NCBI RefSeq assembly: GCF_958405655.1
Contig: NZ_CATYWO010000004.1
Location: 248,001-312,000 of the forward strand
Source of the DNA: Ralstonia condita
GTDB taxonomy: Bacteria > Pseudomonadota > Gammaproteobacteria > Burkholderiales > Burkholderiaceae
Reading direction: 5' to 3'
DNA length: 64,000 nucleotides
A model generated the notes under the pieces. The model was not told the DNA's origin, did no database searches, and worked only from the letters and a program-made list of their open reading frames with translations. Positions within the stretch are counted from its first letter, which is position 1. The number at the start of each line of letters is the position of its first letter. Made by a program: the position numbers and the translations under genes. Shown one piece after another: positions 45,573 through 54,220 of the stretch.

Positions 45573-46952
45573 ATGAACGCGTACATCAACCGCCCGTTGC
45601 TTTATGTCTCACTGCGTCACGATGCAACGCTTTGCCGCTACCTCGCCCAGCAGGGCTGGCGGTTGATCTTCGCAAACAGCCGCCGCGACCTCGAGGCGCT
45701 GAACCTCGATGATGCGACGGTGCTGGGCGGCCTGCTCGACCTCGACTGCGGCTATTCGGACGCCGAACTGGAAGACCTCGAGCCCTGGCTTGCCCTGCAC
45801 AACATCGGCTGGATCGGCGCGGTGAACAACGGCGACTTGCTGTCGGAGCCGATGCGCAAGCTGCTCAGCCTGTACTTCATTGATTACTACAACATGCCCT
45901 GCGACACCGCCGAGCTGGCGCGCGCACTCGGCCATGCCGTCGGCATGGCGAGCCTGCGGCCGGCGGCATCCCTGGCGCGCAGTGCGGTCCGCCCCGACGG
46001 CATGATCGGCAACTGCGCGGCCATGCAGGCGCTGTTTCGCAGCATCGAAAAAGTGTCGAAGTGGGACACTCCGGTGCTGATCTCTGGCGAGTCCGGCACC
46101 GGCAAGGAGCTTGCGGCGCGCGCGGTGCATCGTGCCTCGCGCCGTGCCGACCACCCGTTCATCGCCGTCAACTGCGCGGCCATCCCGCCCACGCTCCTGA
46201 TGTCGGAGCTGTTCGGCTACGAACGTGGCGCCTTTACCGGCGCAGTCAAACGCAAGCTGGGCCGCATCGAGATGGCACACGGGGGCACGCTCTTCCTGGA
46301 CGAGATCGGCGACATGCCGCTGGAAAGCCAGACCAGCCTGCTGCGCTTCCTGGAAACCGGCTGCATCGAACGCCTTGGCGGCACGGAGTCCGTCGCGGTG
46401 GACGTGCGCGTCATCTCGGCCACGCATGTCGACCTGGAAGCGGCCATCGCCGCGGAGCGGTTTCGCGGCGACCTGTATCACCGGCTGTGCGTGCTGCGTG
46501 TCAAGCAACCCGCCTTGCGCGAGCGGGACACCGACATCCTGCTGCTGGCCGAGCACATCCTCAACAGCATCCGCAGCCATTCGCCAGAGCACATCAGGGG
46601 ATTCTCGCCGGCTGCACTGCGCGCCCTCTGCGCGCACGCCTGGCCGGGCAACGTGCGCGAGCTGATCAATCGCATCCGGCATGCGGCGGCCATGTGCGAA
46701 GACGGCATCATCAAGCCTGCCGATCTCGACCTGCAAGCGCCGGCAGAACCGTCGCGCCCGCTCACGCTTGCCGAGGTCAGGGACGCTGCCGAACGCAATG
46801 CCGTCAAGGACGCCTTGCAACGCAATCATGAACGCCTCATCGACGTGGCCGAGGAACTGGGCATCTCCCGCGTCACGCTGTTCAGGATGATGCGCGAGCA
46901 CAAGCTGCAGATTCGTAAAGGAGAGCTGGGGATGGTGTGCGTCCAGGGATAG
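45573..46952 (+). CDS. Sigma-54-dependent transcriptional activator with VpsR-like N-terminus
   Basis: A 459-residue enhancer-binding protein. Residues 1-125 form a receiver-like fold of the VpsR type, without a clear acidic pocket of a true receiver. The AAA+ domain has GESGTGKE (172-179), GAFTGA (219-224, the sigma-54 contact loop) and GGTLFLDEIGDMP. A Fis-type helix-turn-helix ends the protein (IDVAEELGISRVTLFRMM). VpsR-like regulators bind c-di-GMP and switch on exopolysaccharide or biofilm genes. It precedes the GT87/GT2 cluster and the Tad pilus genes, its likely targets. ATG 45573 has a GGGGGA ribosome-binding site. Confidence 0.9.
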   Translation: MNAYINRPLLYVSLRHDATLCRYLAQQGWRLIFANSRRDLEALNLDDATVLGGLLDLDCGYSDAELEDLEPWLALHNIGWIGAVNNGDLLSEPMRKLLSLYFIDYYNMPCDTAELARALGHAVGMASLRPAASLARSAVRPDGMIGNCAAMQALFRSIEKVSKWDTPVLISGESGTGKELAARAVHRASRRADHPFIAVNCAAIPPTLLMSELFGYERGAFTGAVKRKLGRIEMAHGGTLFLDEIGDMPLESQTSLLRFLETGCIERLGGTESVAVDVRVISATHVDLEAAIAAERFRGDLYHRLCVLRVKQPALRERDTDILLLAEHILNSIRSHSPEHIRGFSPAALRALCAHAWPGNVRELINRIRHAAAMCEDGIIKPADLDLQAPAEPSRPLTLAEVRDAAERNAVKDALQRNHERLIDVAEELGISRVTLFRMMREHKLQIRKGELGMVCVQG

Positions 46953-46972
46953 CGCGAAAACCGCGGCATACC

Positions 46973-48214
46973 ATGTCAGACAGCCAGCAGCAGCCGGCGC
47001 TCGCCTCGCCGGCAGCAAACGAGGGAGGGAGGGGATGGCCGGGGTCTCGCCGGTTCCAGGTCTATGGCGGGACCCTGCTCTTCCTGGAGTATTTCGCGCT
47101 CGGTGTCTGGTGGTGGGGCCACCACGTGCTCAGGAATGCCACCATTCCGTCGCCCGGCTGGGATCTCGGGGTGTTCTGGAGCGCCTCCGGCCTGGCCATT
47201 CAGCACGGTGCGGCGGCGGCGTATGACTGGGACCTGCTCCGCGCGGCGGAAGCTGCCATTTTGCCGCCCGGCATCTTCGGGCCCTTCTCATACCCGCTGA
47301 CGTTCCTGCTGCTCATCTATCCGCTCGGATTACTGTCGTTTGGCGCGGCCACCGCGCTCTTTTCGGGCGGCGGCGTTGCGCTCTATCTTGTCGTGCTGCG
47401 ACGGGTGCTGGCGCCGCAGCGGTTGCCCTGGCTGATCCCGGCGCTGACGTTCCCTGGCGTGTGGGTCACGATCGCCACGGGCCAGAACTCGCTCTTCACG
47501 CTGGCGGCAGCCGGGGCTGCGCTGATGCTGCTGCGCCGCTCGCCCGTGGCAGCCGGCGCCTGCATTGCTGTGCTCTGCATCAAGCCGCAACTAGGCATCC
47601 TCTTCCCGCTGTACCTGCTATGTGATCGACAGTGGCGCGCCATCGCGTCCGCCACCGTGTTCTCTTTGCTCTATCTGGCAATGAGCTGGCTCGTGTTCGG
47701 CACGGATGCCTTGCTGGCCTCGGTAAAAAGCCTCGCCATGTTCCGCCACGCGATTATCGAGAACGGCGGCGTCATCCTCTACGGCGCGCCGACGGTGTTC
47801 GGCATGTTGCGTTCAGCCGGATACTCCACCACGGTGTCTTACGCGGCGCACGCGGGTTCGGCACTGCTCGTGGTTGCTGCGTGCGTGTGGCTGTGGCGAG
47901 GCTCATGCCGCTTTTCGCTGCGCGCGGCGTCGTTGCCCGTTGCCACGTTGATGGCACAGCCGTACCTCATCTATTACGACCTGGCGTGGCTTGCCTTGCC
48001 GATTGCATGGCTCACCGTGGACTTCCTTCGTCATGGCAGCCGCTGGATGGAAAGAGTGGTGCTGCTTGCGGCGTGGCTGCTGCCCGCGCAGGGCCTGTTC
48101 GCGGTTCTGTCGCGGCAGACGGGGCAGTGGGCGCCCGTGGTGCTGGCGGCGCTCCTGGTGGTCATTGCACAACGCGCGCGCCAGGACCGGCGTGGCGTCG
48201 ACACGGCAACTTGA
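46973..48214 (+). CDS. GT87-type membrane glycosyltransferase (paralogue 1)
   Basis: A 413-residue protein with about ten membrane spans, of the DUF2029/GT87 family (PimE-like, which use polyprenyl-phosphate-linked mannose as donor). The first outside loop has GWDLGVFWSASGLAIQHG with the expected catalytic Asp. Family blocks GQNSLFTLAAAGAALMLL, IKPQLGILFP and QPYLIYYDLAWLALPIAW recur in the two other copies at 48256 and 50565. Acceptor unknown. It starts 20 bases after the regulator gene and converges with paralogue 2. Confidence 0.82.
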   Translation: MSDSQQQPALASPAANEGGRGWPGSRRFQVYGGTLLFLEYFALGVWWWGHHVLRNATIPSPGWDLGVFWSASGLAIQHGAAAAYDWDLLRAAEAAILPPGIFGPFSYPLTFLLLIYPLGLLSFGAATALFSGGGVALYLVVLRRVLAPQRLPWLIPALTFPGVWVTIATGQNSLFTLAAAGAALMLLRRSPVAAGACIAVLCIKPQLGILFPLYLLCDRQWRAIASATVFSLLYLAMSWLVFGTDALLASVKSLAMFRHAIIENGGVILYGAPTVFGMLRSAGYSTTVSYAAHAGSALLVVAACVWLWRGSCRFSLRAASLPVATLMAQPYLIYYDLAWLALPIAWLTVDFLRHGSRWMERVVLLAAWLLPAQGLFAVLSRQTGQWAPVVLAALLVVIAQRARQDRRGVDTAT

Positions 48215-48255
48215 GATCAGGTGGACCACCCGCCTGCGATTGCAGGCGATCAGCG

Positions 48256-49503
48256 TCACGAACACGGACCGATCGCCACGTCAGTTGCGGCGCCGGCGGC
48301 GCTCCGTCGGATGCCGGGTGATCGCAAATGGCGACGCACCACCATGCCGAGCATGGCGAACAGCACCAGCGGAACCACTTGCAGATACCACCCAACGTAC
48401 GCCGCAAGCACGCCCTGCAGCGGCGCCAACCAGGCGGCCGCGAGCACCGTCCACTCGGCGCGGCTCAATGCCTGCTTCCTGGCGTCCCGCAGCAGGAGCG
48501 TGATCGGCAGGATCAACCACGCCAGGTCATAGAACATGAGATAGGGCTGCACCAGCAGGGTGGCGCAGACCAGCGCAGCGGCGCGAAGCTCGAAGCGGGC
48601 GCGCACAGCCCACAGGAACGCCACGACAATCACGGCAGGCGCGGCAACCAAGCCATGCACGGCGTAGGCGACGCCCACGGGGCAACCCAGCGCGCGGCTC
48701 ATGGCAAAGACGGTCGGCATGCCGGGCCACATTCCGCTTCCGCCCTGCTCCACCGCGATCCGGTTGAATTCGGGCAGGTAGGCTGCAAACGCGCGCCATG
48801 CCTCCACCCCGAACACGGCTACGCTGGCCGCCGTGAACGCCAAGGTACAGAGGGCGGCCACGACGAGCGCCTTCCATTGCCTGCCGCACACCAGCGCCAC
48901 GGGAAACAGCACGCCAAACTGCGGCTTGATGGCAAGCATCGCGATGAAGATGCCGGCCACCGCGGAGCGGCTCTCCAGAAGAATCAGCGCGGCGCCCGCC
49001 GCCGACACCGTCAACAGTGTGCTCTGCCCCATCCCCACGGCGACGGGAATCCCCGGAAAAGCAGCCAGCAGGGGCAGGAGTGCACGGTCGATCTTGCGGC
49101 GGATGCGCGCCAGCATCACGGCATAGGCGCACAGGCCGCACCCCAGATACAGCAAGAGCGCGCCCGTAAACGGCAAGAGCCCGAGCAGCACCACCACGAG
49201 CAGAAAGGTCGGAGGATAAGGCCATGGCGAATAACCGTCCTGGTGCCGGACCGCGGCTTCAATCGGCCCCACCCATTGCGCGGAGAATACCGATGCCGCG
49301 TTCCGCTCCAGCGCAACCCGCGCCGCAGACCAGAACACCGAGAAGTCGTAGCCGACCATCGGCGCGGCCCGGTCCTCCACGAGGTAAAACCGGATCATCC
49401 AGATCAGCAGGACCACAACCTGGAGGGCCAATGCAGCCAGCGCGTAGACCTGGAGGCGCCCCGCCACGAGGCGCTTCGAGCCAGGTGCAGACACGCTCGA
49501 CAT
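48256..49503 (-). CDS. GT87-type membrane glycosyltransferase (paralogue 2)
   Basis: A 415-residue multi-span protein like the one at 46973. The catalytic-loop equivalent is GYDFSVFWSAARVALER, with GQSTLLTVSAAGAALILL, IKPQFGVLFPVAL and QPYLMFYDLAWLILPI in the same order. It is the last gene of a leftward trio (GT87 paralogue 3, GtrB-like GT2, this gene) with a 13-base gap to the GT2. It would use polyprenyl-phosphate-hexose at the periplasmic face. Confidence 0.82.
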   Translation of the reverse strand: MSSVSAPGSKRLVAGRLQVYALAALALQVVVLLIWMIRFYLVEDRAAPMVGYDFSVFWSAARVALERNAASVFSAQWVGPIEAAVRHQDGYSPWPYPPTFLLVVVLLGLLPFTGALLLYLGCGLCAYAVMLARIRRKIDRALLPLLAAFPGIPVAVGMGQSTLLTVSAAGAALILLESRSAVAGIFIAMLAIKPQFGVLFPVALVCGRQWKALVVAALCTLAFTAASVAVFGVEAWRAFAAYLPEFNRIAVEQGGSGMWPGMPTVFAMSRALGCPVGVAYAVHGLVAAPAVIVVAFLWAVRARFELRAAALVCATLLVQPYLMFYDLAWLILPITLLLRDARKQALSRAEWTVLAAAWLAPLQGVLAAYVGWYLQVVPLVLFAMLGMVVRRHLRSPGIRRSAAGAATDVAIGPCS

Positions 49504-49516
49504 GGCACGCGACCGC

Positions 49517-50533
49517 TCAACCGCGCTGGCCTGTCACGAGACGGATCACACGCCGGTCTCCGGGCAGCCGGTTGCGCAGACGACGCTCCTGATAGCGGCG
49601 CTTCACGAGGTAGATCGGGCGGGCCTTGGCTTCGTCATAGATGCGGCCGATGTATTCGCCGACGACACCAAGGCCGATCAGTTGCAAGCCGCCAAAAAAC
49701 AGCGAGAGCGACAGCAGCGAAGCGTATCCCGGCACGTCGATCCCCAGGACCAGGGTACGAACGATGATGAAGCCGCCATACAGGAACGCGATGCTCGCGA
49801 TCGCCAACCCGATGTAGGTCCAGCTCCTGAGCGGCCACGTGCTGAAACTGGTGATGCCTTCCAGCGCAAAGTTCCACAGACGCCAGCCGGAAAACTTCGA
49901 CTGTCCCGCGCTGCGGGGTTCCCGCTCGTACGGGACGATCACAGTGTTGAACCCCACCCACGCGAACAGGCCCTTCATGAACCGGTGCCGCTCCGGCAAC
50001 TGCTTGAGCGCATTGACGACCGCGCGGTCCATCAGGCGAAAATCGCCCACGTTCTCGGGCAGCTTCAGATCGGAAAGCGTGTTGTGCACCCGGTAATACG
50101 CCGCAGCGGTCACCCGCTTCAGGAACGCGTCGCACGCACGGCTGGCCCGTTGCGCCAGCACCACCTCCGCGCCCTTGTGCCAATGCGCCACCAGTTCGGG
50201 AATCAGTTCCGGCGGGTCCTGCAGATCGGCGTCGATCGGGATGACGGCATCCCCGACGGCTTCATCGATGCCGGCCGTCAGCGCCGCTTCCTTGCCGAAG
50301 TTGCGGGTCAGGTCGATGACGCGAACGCGCTCATCGCGACGCGACACGGCGACCAGTTTTTCCAGCGTGTCGTCCTTGCTGCCGTCGTTGACGCACACGA
50401 TCTCGAACTGCATGTCGTCGATCGATTCGAGGATCGGCACCACGCGCGCGAAGAACGCGGCGAGTGCATCGCCTTCGTTGTAGAACGGCACGACAAGCGA
50501 AAGCAACTGTGTTTTCTTGACGTCCGACATCAT
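49517..50533 (-). CDS. GtrB-like polyprenyl-phosphate glycosyltransferase (GT2)
   Basis: A 338-residue dolichol-phosphate-mannose-synthase-like enzyme. The GT-A part has LSLVVPFYNEGDALAAF, IVCVNDGSKDDTLE and the metal motif in IDADLQDPPELI; two membrane helices follow (YIGLAIASIAFLYGGFIIV and LLSLSLFFGGLQLIGLGVVG). Enzymes of this type move glucose, mannose or another hexose to undecaprenyl phosphate. The product would be the donor for the GT87 proteins on both sides. Start is one of two adjacent ATGs (50533/50530) behind GGGGAGAA. Confidence 0.88.
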   Translation of the reverse strand: MMSDVKKTQLLSLVVPFYNEGDALAAFFARVVPILESIDDMQFEIVCVNDGSKDDTLEKLVAVSRRDERVRVIDLTRNFGKEAALTAGIDEAVGDAVIPIDADLQDPPELIPELVAHWHKGAEVVLAQRASRACDAFLKRVTAAAYYRVHNTLSDLKLPENVGDFRLMDRAVVNALKQLPERHRFMKGLFAWVGFNTVIVPYEREPRSAGQSKFSGWRLWNFALEGITSFSTWPLRSWTYIGLAIASIAFLYGGFIIVRTLVLGIDVPGYASLLSLSLFFGGLQLIGLGVVGEYIGRIYDEAKARPIYLVKRRYQERRLRNRLPGDRRVIRLVTGQRG

Positions 50534-50564
50534 TGTTCTCCCCGTCAATGGCGCGGGCACGCGG

Positions 50565-51812
50565 TTATGCTCCGCGTTGCGCGCGCTCAAGATGAATACG
50601 CCGTGCGATATGCGCCAGGGCCATCAGCACGATGACCGGCATCAGCTGAAAGCCAAGTCGCTCGACCAGAAGCATCCCCGCCAGCGGCAGGAGCCAGAGC
50701 ACGATCAGGGCTTCGCGTTCACCCGGAAGCCATCCCGCCTGCCGGGCGTACACCGCGAGCCAGGCCACGGCCAGACCGAGGAAGGCGAGATCGTAGTCGT
50801 ACAGGTATGGGCTGATGAGCATGCTGGCAGTCAACAGGGCCGCCGCCTGCAGCGCGAAGGTGCAAGGTCGGCTCCATGCGTAGACAACGACGGCACAGGC
50901 GGCCGTCGCCCCCAGCAGGTGCAGCGCATAGGCGAGCGCCACACTGCCATGCAGCATCTTGACCATCGCAAAGAGCGTCGGCATGCGCTCGAGATGGACC
51001 GCCCCCGATTCCACCACCGAGCGCGCAAACGCCGCGTTCTGCAGGAAGGCAGCGAAGCATTCCGGACCGAATGCCACCAGCGCCAACACGGCCAGCCCGA
51101 GCGAAGTCGCCACCATGGCGATCAGCGCCCGCCACGCGCGCGCGCAGAAGAGCGCCACCGGAAACATCAGCGCCAGGTGCGGCTTGACGCTCAGAAGCGC
51201 CAGCAGCATCCCTGCCGCAACCGGCCGCGCGCGCAGCAGCGTCAGGGCCAGTCCACCGCAGGCAGCAAGCAGCAGCGCGTTCTGGCCGGTCGAGAACACC
51301 ACGGCAATACCGGGAAAGGCCGCGCAGGGCAACCATGCCTCGCGCCACGGCACGATCCGGCTCGCCACCCACAGGAAGCTGCCTGCGCTCACGCCCAGAA
51401 AGACGGGCACCGCGAGCCAATAGGGCAACAGGCCGAACGGCACCACGAGCGGCATGAACGTCGGCGGATAGAACCAGGGCAACACGCCCTGCGTGGTGGC
51501 GACCAGCGGAACGGTTGCAAGCTCCACCTGATGCAGCACGGCAACGTTGTAAGCCGCAAGCGGATCGCCCTGCAGGACCAACTGCGCAGCGCTCCAGAAC
51601 ACCAGGAAATCGCCGCCGAGCGGGAAGACACCCGGCACCCTCAACACGCTGGCGCGGATGAACCAGATGACGAAGTACGAGGCGTAGCACGCCAGCACCG
51701 CTTGCGAATACACACGCAGGCGATCCCGTCCCAGCCAGTGCACGGCAGGGACGGCGGGCGGGGCGCGCAGCCCGGAAGCACAGTCTTCTTTCGTCACGTT
51801 GGCAGCAGCCAT
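50565..51812 (-). CDS. GT87-type membrane glycosyltransferase (paralogue 3)
   Basis: A 415-residue multi-span protein. It keeps GGDFLVFWSAAQLVLQGDPLAAYN, STGQNALLLAACGGLALTLL, VKPHLALMFPVALF and SPYLYDYDLAFLGLAVAW, aligning block by block with the two other GT87 proteins. The frame is open far upstream, but MAAANVTKED at 51812 has GAGAGG in place and fits the other copies in length. First gene of the leftward trio; its upstream neighbour is the gap before the flp genes. Confidence 0.82.
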   Translation of the reverse strand: MAAANVTKEDCASGLRAPPAVPAVHWLGRDRLRVYSQAVLACYASYFVIWFIRASVLRVPGVFPLGGDFLVFWSAAQLVLQGDPLAAYNVAVLHQVELATVPLVATTQGVLPWFYPPTFMPLVVPFGLLPYWLAVPVFLGVSAGSFLWVASRIVPWREAWLPCAAFPGIAVVFSTGQNALLLAACGGLALTLLRARPVAAGMLLALLSVKPHLALMFPVALFCARAWRALIAMVATSLGLAVLALVAFGPECFAAFLQNAAFARSVVESGAVHLERMPTLFAMVKMLHGSVALAYALHLLGATAACAVVVYAWSRPCTFALQAAALLTASMLISPYLYDYDLAFLGLAVAWLAVYARQAGWLPGEREALIVLWLLPLAGMLLVERLGFQLMPVIVLMALAHIARRIHLERAQRGA

Positions 51813-52705
51813 GATCCCTCTCACACTCGCGTAGCGGCACGGCACGCAACCAGCGCCCTCCTGGCCAGCAGGACCCGCGACCGGCAGCGGCCTGACGCGC
51901 TGCGTGGCCACACGCGGCGCACAGGTGCGCTGATCTCTGGCGCACCGGTGATGGGTCATGCAGAGCGTGCAGACGATGACGGACTGCAGGATGAACGACC
52001 GGTCTTTGCCAAGCAGCCGGGCTGTCGTGTGCAACGTCTCCGGTGCATGCGAGCCTGAGCTCAGTCTTGTTCGCACCCGAGGAGAAGGCAAGACGGGGCA
52101 CGGGCGCTGGCGCTCGGCAAAGGCCAACCCTGGCCGCCGGAATGCTGCGACGTTTCAGCGTTGAAGCGCGCGTCCTCCGGCTGAAAGCGTTGTCGCCGCG
52201 CCGTCGCAGCGCGCCCGTTCGCGCGTCCGGGCGCTCAGGTGCCAAACAACGTTTCTGCCCGGAAACGTCACTCCCCGGCCCGTCATCCCGCCGCCATCTG
52301 TGTGAAAAAGGCTTCGACCACGGTACCGCCCACTCGCCACCTGATCGCCACCGTCCACTACGCCCATCCCCCCCCTGTCCGTTTGAACGAGGGCGCTCCG
52401 CCGGACTGTCATCCCTAAGTAGCCTCATCCAAATCGACCTGCCGTGTGTTGCGTTTCCGCGCGGCAACTCGACCCCGGCTAACGCCATCGCACGCCGCCA
52501 TCGTCCACGGCCAGCGATACGCGGACCGCCCGCAAAGCCTTGTCATACCAGGCAATGCAGCAGGGTGGCCCGCCTTTTGCCTATACCCGATCGCAACGCA
52601 CCGCCACCTCAGTCATGAACGGGGAGCTTCAGGTTCACGGAGGGGTGGCTACGCAGAACGGAATCTCCAATTCGGACACTCGAATTGAACAAGGGATCGG
52701 AACTC
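51813..52705. other. 0.9-kb gap between the GT87 trio and the flp genes
   Basis: Only Arg/Pro/Ser-rich chance frames are seen on either strand. The gap separates two divergent units and so should hold promoters for both. A perfect inverted repeat lies near its right end (52668-52687). No -24/-12 sigma-54 site with canonical spacing was found by eye. Confidence 0.6.
52668..52687. promoter_or_regulatory. Inverted repeat upstream of flp, candidate operator
   Basis: CAATTCG and CGAATTG (seven-base perfect arms) flank the six bases GACACT. The AT-rich arms stand out in a GC-rich gap, about 230 bases before the first flp start. The size suits a dimeric regulator. No intrinsic terminator features. 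Confidence 0.4.
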
Positions 52706-52858
52706 ATGCTTAACGCCTACAAGTCCACATCGCTCGAAAGGGACAACACGCAGTGCAACGCCCACTCGGCCGCGCCAAGCAAGTTCCTGCGGGCGGGCCG
52801 CAGCGGCCAAGGCTGCTGGCCGTTCCATGCGTGCGCCATCTGTGCGCCGCCCGCTTGA
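52706..52858 (+). CDS. Possible 50-residue leader peptide before flp
   Basis: A short frame, MLNAYKSTSLERDN to CAICAPPA, with a GGATCGGA stretch before its ATG and a cysteine cluster near the end (GCWPFHACAIC). I do not recognise it and the composition is not clearly coding. It sits 55 bases before the first flp gene, so it could be a leader frame or part of an untranslated leader. Confidence 0.2.
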   Translation: MLNAYKSTSLERDNTQCNAHSAAPSKFLRAGRSGQGCWPFHACAICAPPA

Positions 52859-52913
52859 CCGCCCACCGTTTCAGGTTTTTTCGCTCGCCCATTACACACT
52901 GAAGGAGATTGTC

Positions 52914-53084
52914 ATGAACCACCTCGCTACTACGTTCAAGAAGTTCGTCCGCGACGAAGACGGTGTGACCGCCATCGAGTACGGCCTGATCGCTGCACTG
53001 ATCGCTGTCGTGATCATTGCTTCGGTCAAGGCAGTTGGTACGAACCTGAGCACCGTGTTCAACAACATCGCAACAGCGCTCTAG
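52914..53084 (+). CDS. flp1: Flp-type type IVb pilin 1
   Basis: A 56-residue prepilin. The leader MNHLATTFKKFVRDEDG ends at Gly17; the mature part starts VTAIEYGLIAALIAVVII with the Flp signature Glu5-Tyr6 followed by one hydrophobic helix. Such pilins polymerise into Tad/Flp adhesive pili. AAGGAGAT lies before the ATG. The mature sequence differs from pilin 2 at only three positions (K/Q, N/S, T/S), so the two are a recent tandem duplication. Confidence 0.95.
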   Translation: MNHLATTFKKFVRDEDGVTAIEYGLIAALIAVVIIASVKAVGTNLSTVFNNIATAL

Positions 53085-53179
53085 TTTTCCGACGTGCGCG
53101 TGTGGGCGGTCGCCAACCCGACAGCCCGCACGCCAGCGGCGCATCGCCGAACCCCGTTCCCTTGCACAAGGAGATCACC

Positions 53180-53350
53180 ATGAAAACGCTTGCCATGCTT
53201 CTGCAGCAGTTCGTCCATGACGACGAAGGCGTCACAGCCATCGAATACGGCCTGATCGCAGCGCTGATCGCCGTGGTCATCATCGCGTCCGTCCAAGCCG
53301 TCGGGACGAACCTGAGCACCGTGTTTTCGAACATCGCCAGCGCGCTCTGA
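53180..53350 (+). CDS. flp2: Flp-type type IVb pilin 2
   Basis: A 56-residue prepilin with leader to Gly17 (MKTLAMLLQQFVHDDEG) and mature part VTAIEYGLIAALIAVVII. The helix is the same as in pilin 1, but the leader differs. An AAGGAGATCACC ribosome-binding region precedes it. Processing by the peptidase gene at 53625 is expected. Confidence 0.95.
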   Translation: MKTLAMLLQQFVHDDEGVTAIEYGLIAALIAVVIIASVQAVGTNLSTVFSNIASAL

Positions 53351-53397
53351 AGGGCTGCGCCAACCGATCCGCTACCCGTGCGAGACAGGAGACCAGC

Positions 53398-53568
53398 ATG
53401 CACAAGTCCATCCATCTTCAGCAATGGTTGCGCGACGAACAGGGCGTGACCTCCATCGAGTATGCCCTGCTCGGTTCGCTCATCGCGATCGTGATTCTGG
53501 CCTCTGTCGTCGCGTTGGGCAGCAGTGTTCGGTCCCTGTACGAAATGATCGCAGCCGCCATGCCGTGA
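53398..53568 (+). CDS. flp3: Flp-type type IVb pilin 3 (divergent)
   Basis: A third 56-residue prepilin, MHKSIHLQQWLRDEQG up to Gly16, then VTSIEYALLGSLIAIVILAS. It keeps Glu5-Tyr6 but its helix and tail (SSVRSLYEMIAAAMP) differ clearly from pilins 1 and 2, suggesting a minor or tip pilin. ACAGGAGACC lies before the ATG. The stop overlaps an ATG (TGATG at 53566-53570) that is an alternative start of the peptidase frame. Confidence 0.9.
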   Translation: MHKSIHLQQWLRDEQGVTSIEYALLGSLIAIVILASVVALGSSVRSLYEMIAAAMP

Positions 53569-53624
53569 TGTCGCAGTCGTCAGCACCCGAGCCATTGAAC
53601 CGAACACGCGACCTCGAGAACACC

Positions 53625-54167
53625 ATGAACAACGCCCACCTGCTCTCGCCCTTGATCGGCCCCATCGCGATGGCCGTTGCGCTGCTGGCTGCGGCCATCG
53701 ATGCGCAGAGCCGACGCATTCCGAACTGGCTGACCTTCGGTGCCTGGCTGGCAGCGCTGCCACTGCAGGTGGCGGCATTCGGCTTCGGTCCTGGCATGCA
53801 GATGTGGGCCGGGGGCTGGCTTACCGGCCTGGCGATCTTTCTACCGTTCTACGCGCTGCGCGGGATGGCTGCGGGTGACGTGAAGCTGATGGCCGCGGTC
53901 GGTGCATGGCTTGGCGCATCCATGGCCTTCGAGATTGCGCTGGCGACGTTCGTGATCGGCGGCGTATGGGCGCTGGCCATCACCGTTCGAGGCAAGCGCA
54001 TGGCCCAGCTTCGCCGCAACCTGCGCTCGGTGTTGCTCACGCCGGGACAGCTCAGCCGCCAGGCACCGTCGCAACCCGAAACCGACGCATCCTGGTCGGT
54101 CGGCTCGCTGCCATACGGGGTGGCGATTGCCGCTGGCACGATCGCCGTCCTGTTTGCATCGAGCTGA
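53625..54167 (+). CDS. cpaA: Prepilin peptidase CpaA/TadV
   Basis: An aspartic peptidase of 180 residues with about five membrane spans. The two catalytic aspartates are in AAIDAQSRRIPNWLT and GMAAGDVKLMAAVGAW. It cuts Flp leaders after the conserved Gly. The first ATG giving a normal N-terminus (MNNAHLLSPLIGPIAMAV) is at 53625; an earlier in-frame ATG at 53568, in the pilin 3 stop, would add 19 residues and couple the two genes. Confidence 0.92.
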   Translation: MNNAHLLSPLIGPIAMAVALLAAAIDAQSRRIPNWLTFGAWLAALPLQVAAFGFGPGMQMWAGGWLTGLAIFLPFYALRGMAAGDVKLMAAVGAWLGASMAFEIALATFVIGGVWALAITVRGKRMAQLRRNLRSVLLTPGQLSRQAPSQPETDASWSVGSLPYGVAIAAGTIAVLFASS

Positions 54168-54220
54168 CAAACCGCCCGCAAGCCCATCGTATCCATCCAT
54201 TCAGCCAAACGGTGACGAAG

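Noticed and set aside
52043..52618. 191-codon frame in the gap before flp
   Set aside because: Arg/Pro/Ser-rich composition typical of out-of-frame reading, no motif and no start signals.
52800..52840. A TGGCC...TGC arrangement before flp1 that resembles a -24/-12 sigma-54 promoter
   Set aside because: The spacing is one base shorter than canonical and the -24 box lacks the usual TGGCAC; not enough to call.
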